A DNA stretch of 11,630 nt, from the NCBI GenBank assembly GCA_012510515.1, contig JAAZHW010000034.1, positions 1-11,630 on the forward strand, read 5' to 3'. The notes below the pieces were generated by a model, which searched no databases, had not been told where the DNA came from, and was given only the letters and a program-made list of their open reading frames with translations. Both the position numbers and the translations under genes were made by a program. Origin of the DNA: Parcubacteria group bacterium. GTDB taxonomy: Bacteria > Patescibacteriota > Minisyncoccia > UBA6257 > JAAZHW01. Below, piece after piece: positions 6,364-11,630 of the stretch; within the stretch, counting starts at the first letter, position 1; each line of letters opens with the position of its first letter.

Positions 6364-6409
6364 TAATAATTTAATAAAAAATAGAAAATATTTATTTTTG
6401 TGTTTTTTC

Positions 6410-6437
6410 TTGCAAAGAAATTATTTTAGATTACAAT
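6410..6437 (+). promoter_or_regulatory. Candidate promoter of the secD-secF operon
   Basis: TTGCAA (6410-6415) and TACAAT (6432-6437) are 16 bases apart, predicting a start near 6444 and a leader of about 33 bases before the secD ATG. That leader has no Shine-Dalgarno sequence. No clear terminator separates it from the ParB fusion gene, so read-through is possible. Confidence 0.5.
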
Positions 6438-6476
6438 AAAATTATTAGTTGATTTTATTTTTTTATTTAAATTTTT

Positions 6477-7772
6477 ATGAAAGAGAATTCAAAAAATTTA
6501 TTAATTGTTGGTATTATTTTAGTTTTATCAATTGTTGCCGGATTATTTGCTTACGGTCAATTAAGTTTTTTGCCTAATTGGTTTAAGGCGCCATATCGTT
6601 TGGGATTAGATTTAAGCGGTGGAACTCGTTTAATTTATGAAGCTGATTTAAACCAAGTAGCTGTTAATGATAGAGAATCAGCAATGAATGGTTTGCGTGA
6701 TGTTATTGAGCGAAGGGTAAATTTATTTGGTGTTAGTGAACCAAGAGTAGAAGTGGTAAAAGTTGGTGATAGTTATCGTTTAAGTGTTGAATTGGCTGGT
6801 ATCAAAGATATTAATCAAGCCATTGAAATGATTGGTGAAACTCCGTATTTAGAATTTCGTGAACAACGTTCTGAAGAAGAAACGAATAAAATTTTAGAAG
6901 AACAAAAAAATAATAATCCAGAATATTTGTTTGTTGATCCTTATTTTGTTCCTTCTGAACCGCAATTAACCGGTCAATATCTTAAAAGCGCAAAATTAGA
7001 TTTTGATCCTAATACTTATGAACCGGTAGTTAGTTTGGAATTTAATGAAGAAGGAGCGAAAATTTTTTCTCAATTAACCCAAGAAAATATTGGAAAAGTT
7101 TTAGCAATTTATCTTGATGGACAACCAATTTCTTTACCGGTTGTTCAAGAACAAATTAATGAAGGTAAGGCGCAAATTACTGGAAAATTTACCGCCGATG
7201 AAGCAAAAAAATTAGTAGAAAGTTTAAACGCTGGAGCCTTGCCTGTGCCAATTACTTTAATTTCTCAGCAATCAATCGGCGCTTTGCAAGGAGAATTTTT
7301 CTTAAAATTAAGCATTAAAGCTGGAATCATTGGTTTAATTGTAGTAATTCTTTTTATGATTTTTATATATGGCAAATTAGGATTATTTGCTTCGCTTGCT
7401 TTAATTATTTATACAATTTTAAATTTAACAATTTTTAAATTGATCCCTGTTACTCTTAGTCTTTCTGGTATTGCTGGTTTTATTTTGTCTATTGGCACGG
7501 CTGTTGATGCTAATATTTTAATTTTTGAAAGATATCGAGAAGAAATTAAATTAGGATTAAATAAAAAAAGAGCTATTGAAGAAGGATTTAGAAGAGCGTG
7601 GCCATCCATTCGTGATTCTAATGTTTCAAGTATTATTACCTGTTTGGTTTTATATAATTTTACTAGTTCAATGGTTAAAGGATTCTCTTTAACTTTATTA
7701 ATTGGTGTTTTAACAAGTATGTTTACAGCCATTACAATAACGAGGTCATTTTTAAAAGCTTTTATTAAATAA
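6477..7772 (+). CDS. secD: Protein translocase subunit SecD
   Basis: An RND-type membrane protein that works with SecF and uses the proton or sodium gradient to pull secreted proteins off the SecYEG channel on the outer face of the membrane. The 431 residues make a short SecD (E. coli has about 615), as in many Gram-positive and Patescibacterial lineages. An N-terminal membrane helix (8-27) is followed by the hallmark YRLGLDLSGGTRLIYEAD (40-57), then the VNLFGVSEPRVEVV segment (81-94) and the extracytoplasmic P1-type domain. Five membrane helices follow from about 275, with GIAGFILSIGTAVDANILIFERYREE (331-356) and FRRAWPSIRDSNVSS (371-385), the conserved D5/D6 regions. The ATG has no Shine-Dalgarno site. 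secF begins 2 bases after the TAA, so the two are co-transcribed and probably translationally coupled. Confidence 0.97.
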   Translation: MKENSKNLLIVGIILVLSIVAGLFAYGQLSFLPNWFKAPYRLGLDLSGGTRLIYEADLNQVAVNDRESAMNGLRDVIERRVNLFGVSEPRVEVVKVGDSYRLSVELAGIKDINQAIEMIGETPYLEFREQRSEEETNKILEEQKNNNPEYLFVDPYFVPSEPQLTGQYLKSAKLDFDPNTYEPVVSLEFNEEGAKIFSQLTQENIGKVLAIYLDGQPISLPVVQEQINEGKAQITGKFTADEAKKLVESLNAGALPVPITLISQQSIGALQGEFFLKLSIKAGIIGLIVVILFMIFIYGKLGLFASLALIIYTILNLTIFKLIPVTLSLSGIAGFILSIGTAVDANILIFERYREEIKLGLNKKRAIEEGFRRAWPSIRDSNVSSIITCLVLYNFTSSMVKGFSLTLLIGVLTSMFTAITITRSFLKAFIK

Positions 7773-7774
7773 AT

Positions 7775-8704
7775 ATGATTGATTTTATAAAAAACAGAAA
7801 ATACGCTTACATTTTTTCCGCAATTTTACTTTTTGTTTCTTGGGGTTCTTTAATTTTATTCGGATTAAAACCGGGGATGGATTTTATTGGTGGTTCGGTT
7901 TTGGAATTAAAATTAAATAGTAATCAAATTGATCAAAATTTTATCGAAGAGACTTATAAAGAATACGGATATCAAAATGTTTCTATTGCTTTAAATGGTG
8001 ATGATAATTTAACTATTCGTTCAGTTGACGTTAACGAAGAAAATCATCAGCAAATTATTCAAAAAATTAAAGAAAAATATAATAATGTTGAAGAAATGCG
8101 CTTTGAATCTTTTGGTCCAGTTATTGGAAAAGAATTGCGTGACAAATCTATTAAAGCAATAATTTTAGTTTTAATTGGTATTATTATTTATTTAAGTTGG
8201 GCTTTTAGACAAGTATCAAAACCAATGGCTTCTTGGCGTTATGGTGTAACAGCTATTTTGGCTTTAATTCATGATGTTAGTATTCCAACGGGACTTTATG
8301 CTTTATTTGGACATTTAAATGGATTAGAAATTGATTCTAATTTTGTTGTGGCTATTCTTGTTATTTTAGGTTTTTCTGTTCACGATACGATTGTTGTATT
8401 TGATCGTATTCGAGAAAAATTAAAAACTCACCCAACTTTAGATTTTAAAGGTGTGATAAACGAAAGTATTAATGAAACAATACGTCGTTCTGTTTTTACT
8501 TCGTTAACATTATTATTTGTTCTTTTAGCTTTATTAATTTTTGGTCCTCCTAGTTTATTCTATTTCACTTTAACGCTTATTGTTGGAACATTTTTTGGCA
8601 CCTACTCTTCTATTTTTATTGCCAGCCCGTTGCTTTATGATTGGTATTTATTTTTGCAAAAAAACAAAAACAAACAAGGAAAAAACTTAAAAGGCAAAAA
8701 ATAA
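7775..8704 (+). CDS. secF: Protein translocase subunit SecF
   Basis: Partner of SecD in the SecDF export motor. 309 residues: an N-terminal membrane helix (about 11-30), the SecF hallmark GLKPGMDFIGGSVLELKL (30-47), a small extracytoplasmic domain ending in FGPVIGKELRDKSIKA (113-128), then five membrane helices. The last domain carries the conserved ILALIHDVSIPTGLYALFG (161-179) and GFSVHDTIVVFDRIREKL (199-216), where most family members have GYSINDTVVVFDRIRE. The C-terminus is a short Lys/Asn-rich cytoplasmic tail. The stop is followed after 2 bases by the ATG of the sugar transferase gene, the same TAA-AT-ATG junction as between secD and secF. Confidence 0.97.
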   Translation: MIDFIKNRKYAYIFSAILLFVSWGSLILFGLKPGMDFIGGSVLELKLNSNQIDQNFIEETYKEYGYQNVSIALNGDDNLTIRSVDVNEENHQQIIQKIKEKYNNVEEMRFESFGPVIGKELRDKSIKAIILVLIGIIIYLSWAFRQVSKPMASWRYGVTAILALIHDVSIPTGLYALFGHLNGLEIDSNFVVAILVILGFSVHDTIVVFDRIREKLKTHPTLDFKGVINESINETIRRSVFTSLTLLFVLLALLIFGPPSLFYFTLTLIVGTFFGTYSSIFIASPLLYDWYLFLQKNKNKQGKNLKGKK

Positions 8705-8706
8705 AT

Positions 8707-10008
8707 ATGTTTTTAGGTGAAAAAGGTAGAAAATTTATCTTATTTATTGGTGATATAGTTTGTTTTTATATTGCTTTATTTTTAACAGCCAAAATTAGAA
8801 ATTTAGAAGGAGAATATTTTTTAATTCATCTAAAACTTTTTTCTTTAATCTTTTTTGTTTGGTTGGTTGTTTTTTATATTGGTCGTTTTTACGAATTAGA
8901 AATTTTTAAAGAACGAAAACAATTGTGGGCAATAATTTTTCGCCTACAAATTATTAATATTCTATTAGCTATCATTATTTTTTATCTTTATCCAGTTATT
9001 ACACCTAAAACCAACCTTTTTTTAATTATTCTTTTTTCCACCATATTAATTTTATTATGGCGATTTTTTATTAACTCACTATTTTTAAAAAAAATTTTTT
9101 ACCGTGTTTTATTAATTGGAAATAGTCAAGAAATTAATGAATTAAAAGATTATATTTCCTTAGAACAATTTTCAGGTTATCGTTTTGGCGCTCAAATAAA
9201 AGATTTTTCCGCAACAGAAAAAGATTTAAAAGAATTAATTAAAAAAGAAAATATTAAAGTGATTGTTTCGGATAATTTATTAAAAGAAGAAAAAATGAGA
9301 AAATTTTTTATTGAAGAAATGTTTGATGAAAAAGAAATTTATGATACGGTAGAATTTTATGAAAAAATTTTTAAACATATCCCTTTATCTTGTATTGATG
9401 AAAACTGGTTTTTAAATTATTTAAACATTTATCGACAACAACCAAAATTTTTAATAAAAAAAATTTTTGACTTTATATTAGCTTTAATTGTTTTTTTGAT
9501 TAGTTTTATTTTCTGGCCGTTTATTATTTTGGCAATTAAAATTAATTCTCCCGGGCCTATTTTTTATAAATCAACTCGGGTAGGAAAAAATGGTCAATTA
9601 TTTAAAGTTTATAAATTTCGATCAATGTATTATTTACCAGAAAATAAAAATTGGTCACGTTGGTCTAGTGAAAAAGATCCACGTATTACTTCTGTCGGTA
9701 ATTTTTTAAGAAAAAATCATTTAGATGAATTGCCTCAATTAATAAATATTTTAAAAGGAGAGATGTCGTTTGTGGGACCAAGGCCGATGGAGAAAAAATT
9801 ATTTGATTTATGTATTGATGCCAACCCTCTTTATTATTTACGAAATATTGTAAAACCCGGTTTGACTGGTTGGGCACAGCTTAATTATCATTATGCAGCT
9901 TGTCTTGATGATGAATTAAAAAAATTTGAATACGATTTATATTATTTGCGTAATCGTTCTTTTTGGTTTGATTTAGCAATTATTTTAAGAACAATAAAAT
10001 ATTTTTAA
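8707..10008 (+). CDS. Polyprenyl-phosphate sugar-phosphate transferase (WbaP/WcaJ-type)
   Basis: A membrane enzyme that moves a sugar-1-phosphate from a UDP-sugar to the lipid carrier undecaprenyl phosphate, the first step of a surface glycan or glycoprotein sugar chain. The 433 residues begin at 8707; a longer frame from 8641 would overlap secF by 64 bases and add a Lys-rich non-conserved leader, so it is rejected. Four N-terminal membrane helices (about 10-125) precede a Rossmann-like CoA-binding-type domain (VLLIGNSQEINELKDYI at 134-150, up to about 240). The catalytic domain follows: a membrane-embedded helix (252-277), INSPGPIFYKSTRVGKNG (279-296), KFRSM (303-307), DPRIT (324-328), LDELPQ with the Asp-Glu catalytic pair (339-344), and GEMSFVGPRP (351-360). 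It ends right after TIKYF, slightly shorter than many relatives. Substrate sugar unknown. It is probably co-transcribed with secDF, although there is no functional link beyond membrane location. Confidence 0.93.
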   Translation: MFLGEKGRKFILFIGDIVCFYIALFLTAKIRNLEGEYFLIHLKLFSLIFFVWLVVFYIGRFYELEIFKERKQLWAIIFRLQIINILLAIIIFYLYPVITPKTNLFLIILFSTILILLWRFFINSLFLKKIFYRVLLIGNSQEINELKDYISLEQFSGYRFGAQIKDFSATEKDLKELIKKENIKVIVSDNLLKEEKMRKFFIEEMFDEKEIYDTVEFYEKIFKHIPLSCIDENWFLNYLNIYRQQPKFLIKKIFDFILALIVFLISFIFWPFIILAIKINSPGPIFYKSTRVGKNGQLFKVYKFRSMYYLPENKNWSRWSSEKDPRITSVGNFLRKNHLDELPQLINILKGEMSFVGPRPMEKKLFDLCIDANPLYYLRNIVKPGLTGWAQLNYHYAACLDDELKKFEYDLYYLRNRSFWFDLAIILRTIKYF

Positions 10009-10114
10009 ATATTTTAAATTTTAATTTTCGTTACGTTTTTTTAACTTAATAATTTTTACATTTGTTTGTTTAATTTTCTTAATTTTTAATTAGTTTTTTA
10101 TTACTAAAGATTAT

Positions 10115-10153
10115 GAGATTTTTCGCCTGCCTGCCGAGAGGCAGGAATCCCAC
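10115..10153 (-). repeat. GAGATTTTTCG...AATCCC repeat with nested hairpin
   Basis: GAGATTTTTCG (10115-10125) and AATCCCAC (10146-10153) look like the two halves of the GATTCTTCG-type intergenic repeat, split by the 20-base hairpin at 10126-10145. The AT-rich bases between 10009 and 10114, after the transferase stop, hold nothing recognisable. Confidence 0.5.
10126..10145 (-). repeat. 20-base GC-rich hairpin, copy 1
   Basis: CCTGCCTGCCGAGAGGCAGG. The inner 16 bases form CCTGCC-GAGA-GGCAGG, a 6-base-pair stem with a GNRA tetraloop. It differs at two bases from the reverse complement of copies 2 and 3. Confidence 0.8.
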
Positions 10154-10186
10154 GCACATTAAAGATAGTTGCTTATTAGTTGGTAT

Positions 10187-10288
10187 GGGATCCTTCGGGC
10201 TTTGCCCTCAGGATGACTGCTGTTTTTTTAGTGTCATCCTGAACGTAGTGAAGGATCCCTCGGCTTTCAGCAACAATCAGCAATTATT
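10187..10288. repeat. Head-to-head repeat pair (BIME-like), left of ruvB
   Basis: The left arm 10187-10217 is an inverted copy and the right arm from 10233 a direct copy of the same GTCATCCTGA...GAAGGATCCC repeat. GGGATCCTTC (10187-10196) pairs perfectly with GAAGGATCCC (10250-10259), and TCAGGATGAC (10208-10217) with GTCATCCTGA (10233-10242), around a spacer containing TTTTTTT. The left arm also folds on its own (ATCCT.TC.GGGC-TTT-GCCC.TC.AGGAT) with the T-tract downstream, so it may end rightward transcription from the secDF-transferase operon. The right arm continues as a tail (10263-10288) that reappears inverted at 11457-11482. A 60-codon open frame across it is a chance reading of the repeat. 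Confidence 0.85.
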
Positions 10289-10297
10289 ACTGTGAAT

Positions 10298-10371
10298 GGG
10301 ATTTTTCCCTGCCTACCGGCAGGCAGGCCTGCCCGCCGAGGTGGGGCTTCGTTCAGAATGACAGCTATTTT
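10298..10371 (-). repeat. Third repeat copy with nested hairpins
   Basis: GGGATTTTTC (10298-10307) and GTTCAGAATGAC (10351-10362) are the two ends of a GATTCTTCG...CAGAATGAC-type repeat, here pushed apart by a 20-base hairpin (10308-10327) and a second GC-rich stem (CCCGC/GTGGG at 10332-10345). The copy ends with AGCTATTTTTT (10362-10372), the same hairpin-then-T-tract edge as the neighbouring inverted copies. Confidence 0.7.
10308..10327 (+). repeat. 20-base GC-rich hairpin, copy 2
   Basis: CCTGCCTACCGGCAGGCAGG, identical to copy 3 at 11588-11607. It can fold as CCTGCC-TACC-GGCAGG or as CCTGCCT with AGGCAGG around a 6-base loop. Confidence 0.85.
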
Positions 10372-10390
10372 TTAATTACAACAAATGTTT

Positions 10391-10419
10391 TTGCATTTTG
10401 GTTTTTGATTTTGTATAAT
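10391..10419 (+). promoter_or_regulatory. Promoter of ruvB, predicting a leaderless message
   Basis: TTGCAT (10391-10396) and a perfect TATAAT (10414-10419) are exactly 17 bases apart. The ATG of ruvB at 10427 is 8 bases after the -10 box, where transcription itself should start. No Shine-Dalgarno sequence is present or could fit. Confidence 0.75.
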
Positions 10420-10426
10420 ATTTTTA

Positions 10427-11437
10427 ATGTCTAAAAATATTTTTAAATCTGATCCAATATTAGATAATGCTTTACGACCGAAAAGTTGGGATAATTTTAT
10501 TGGACAAGAAAAAGTAAAAATAAATTTAAAAATAATGCTTGAAGCGGCTGAAAAAAGACACGAAAATATTGATCATTTGCTTTTTTATGGTGGTGCTGGT
10601 TTGGGCAAGACAACTTTGGCCTATTTAATTTCGCAGGAAATAGGCGCTAATTTAAAAATTACTTCTGGCCCCGCTATTGAAAAAGCGGCAGATTTAGCAT
10701 CACTTCTTGCTAATTTAGAAGAAGGTGATTTTTTATTTATTGATGAGATTCATCGTTTAAATAAAATGATTGAAGAGGTTTTGTATTCAGCGATGGAATC
10801 ACGTGTTTTAAATTTAGTTTTAGGTAAACGTTCTTCAACCAGAACTGTTCAATTAGATTTACCGGCTTTTACTTTAATTGGCGCTACAACAAGAATAGGA
10901 TTATTATCAAGTCCCTTACGTTCTCGTTTTGGAGCTATTTTTAAATTAAATTTTTATGAGATAGAAGATATTAAAAAAATTTTAAAAAATAACGCCAAAC
11001 TTTTAAATATTAAAATTTCTGATGAAGCTACAGAGGTTTTAGCTAAAGCAAGTCGAGCTACGCCACGTGTTGCCAATCGTTTATTAAAACGGAGTCGCGA
11101 TTTAGCTACGATTGAAGCAAAAGAAGAAATTGATGTAAAAATTGCTCAAAAAACTTTAGAACTGTTTGATATTGATGAATGGGGATTGGAAGCCACTGAT
11201 AGAAAAATTTTAGAAGTTATTATTGACAACTTTAATGGGGGGCCAGTGGGAATAAAAGCTTTAGCAGCTGCCACCAACGAAGAAGAAGATACCATTGAAG
11301 AAGTTTATGAGCCATATTTGATGCAATTAGGTCTTTTAGAAAGAACATCCCGTGGAAGAATGGTAAGTGATGCTGGCTATAAACATTTAAATCTTTATAA
11401 CTTAAGCAAGAAAGGGGAGCAAAAAAAGTTACTTTAA
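10427..11437 (+). CDS. ruvB: Holliday junction branch migration ATPase RuvB
   Basis: A hexameric AAA+ motor that, with RuvA, drives branch migration of Holliday junctions during recombinational repair before RuvC cuts them. 336 residues, the usual length. LRPKSWDNFIGQEKVK (16-31) is the RuvB N-terminal signature. Walker A is GGAGLGKTT (55-63), where nearly all RuvB have GPPGLGKTT; Walker B is FLFIDEIHRL (102-111). Sensor 1 is GATTRIG (152-158), the arginine finger lies in SPLRSRFG (162-169), and sensor 2 in RATPRVANRLLKRSRD (210-225). The winged-helix DNA-binding domain runs to RTSRGRM (306-312) and is followed by a short Lys-rich tail. Neither ruvA nor ruvC is in this window. The gene is flanked on both sides by the repeat system described separately and appears to have its own promoter. 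Confidence 0.97.
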   Translation: MSKNIFKSDPILDNALRPKSWDNFIGQEKVKINLKIMLEAAEKRHENIDHLLFYGGAGLGKTTLAYLISQEIGANLKITSGPAIEKAADLASLLANLEEGDFLFIDEIHRLNKMIEEVLYSAMESRVLNLVLGKRSSTRTVQLDLPAFTLIGATTRIGLLSSPLRSRFGAIFKLNFYEIEDIKKILKNNAKLLNIKISDEATEVLAKASRATPRVANRLLKRSRDLATIEAKEEIDVKIAQKTLELFDIDEWGLEATDRKILEVIIDNFNGGPVGIKALAAATNEEEDTIEEVYEPYLMQLGLLERTSRGRMVSDAGYKHLNLYNLSKKGEQKKLL

Positions 11438-11456
11438 AATATAATTAAAATAATAA

Positions 11457-11630
11457 AATAATTGCTGATTATTGCTGAAAGCTATGATTTTTCACTTTTC
11501 TATGGCGGGTAAACCTGCCCGCCAAACAGACAAGGCTTTCTAAGAATGACTGCTTGTTTTTCTAGCGTCATCCTGAGGGCTTCAGCCCCTGCCTACCGGC
11601 AGGCAGGCGAAGGATCCCACGGATTTCAGC
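11457..11630. repeat. Head-to-head repeat pair right of ruvB, cut by the window end
   Basis: The left arm (11457-11550) is an inverted copy running from a 26-base tail (25 of 26 matching 10263-10288 in inverse orientation) to AAGAATGAC. It contains a GC-rich stem, GGCGGG (11504-11509) with CCCGCC (11518-11523). Then come TGCTTGTTTTTCTAG and the right arm, a direct copy from GTCATCCTGA (11567) to GAAGGATCCC (11609-11618), split by a 20-base hairpin. The junction parallels the one at 10211-10242 almost base for base. The first T-tract could serve as a terminator after ruvB. The sequence past 11618 resembles that after 10259 (CGG.TTTCAGC), so the copy continues beyond the window. Confidence 0.85.
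11588..11607 (+). repeat. 20-base GC-rich hairpin, copy 3, inside another repeat
   Basis: CCTGCCTACCGGCAGGCAGG, identical to copy 2. It sits between GGGCTTCAGCC and CGAAGGATCCC. The uninterrupted copy at 10187-10217, read on the minus strand, has GGGCAAAGCCCGAAGGATCCC-type continuity at this point, so the 20 bases look like a clean insertion into the larger repeat. Confidence 0.85.

Noticed and set aside
7409..7732. Minus-strand open frame inside secD
   Set aside because: It is a shadow of the secD coding sequence with no start signals and no recognisable domain.
8641..8706. Upstream start for the sugar transferase
   Set aside because: It would overlap secF by 64 bases and add a Lys-rich leader before the conserved N-terminal membrane region; the ATG at 8707 follows secF by 2 bases exactly as secF follows secD.
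10113..10295. 60-codon open frame starting MRFFACLPRG
   Set aside because: It is a translation of the intergenic repeats (VILNVVKDPSAF is a common spurious product of the GTCATCCTGAACGTAGTGAA repeat) and contains no domain.
10115..10371. CRISPR array
   Set aside because: The repeats alternate in orientation, vary in length and nest in one another; there are no regular spacers and no cas genes.

Overview
The window looks like chromosome from a small-genome, AT-rich bacterium, most likely of the Candidate Phyla Radiation (Patescibacteria). This is an inference from several signs: compact versions of SecD and SecF, very AT-rich housekeeping genes that mostly lack a Shine-Dalgarno sequence, gene starts that coincide with predicted transcription starts, and intergenic clusters of short GC-rich hairpins and GTCATCCTGA-type repeats. 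The genetic code appears standard: Gly and Trp use GGN and TGG throughout the large genes, and every intact gene ends in TAA or TAG.

Left part (1-2400), moderate GC. The 3' three quarters of cysS (cysteinyl-tRNA synthetase) ends at a textbook intrinsic terminator. A gene-free stretch follows, then a 163-residue protein of unknown function with a canonical promoter and a strong Shine-Dalgarno sequence, and then a gap holding a possible broken zinc-binding mini-gene.

Middle (2391-4150), minus strand. An S66/MccF-like serine peptidase lies 7 bases downstream of a small Xre-type helix-turn-helix reading frame. That frame is not among the long ORFs because a TAA interrupts it at codon 5. Upstream of this pair is a 330-base run of six perfect hairpins, one side of which carries a degraded copy of a tRNA 3' end. 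An intact tRNA-Leu(UAA) closes the block.

Right part (4243-11437), plus strand, very AT-rich. The first gene encodes an unusual 706-residue protein: a complete nucleotidyltransferase joined through an acidic linker to a complete ParB/Spo0J. Next comes a tight run of secD, secF and a polyprenyl-phosphate sugar-phosphate transferase, with identical 2-base junctions. The last gene is ruvB. On both sides of ruvB are head-to-head repeat pairs (BIME-like) into which 20-base GC-rich hairpins appear to have been inserted.

Functionally, the genes cover translation (cysS, tRNA-Leu), protein export (SecDF), surface glycan initiation (sugar transferase), chromosome segregation (ParB part), recombination (RuvB) and peptide or muropeptide cleavage (S66). 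The most noteworthy observations are the nucleotidyltransferase-ParB fusion and the nested repeat system around ruvB.
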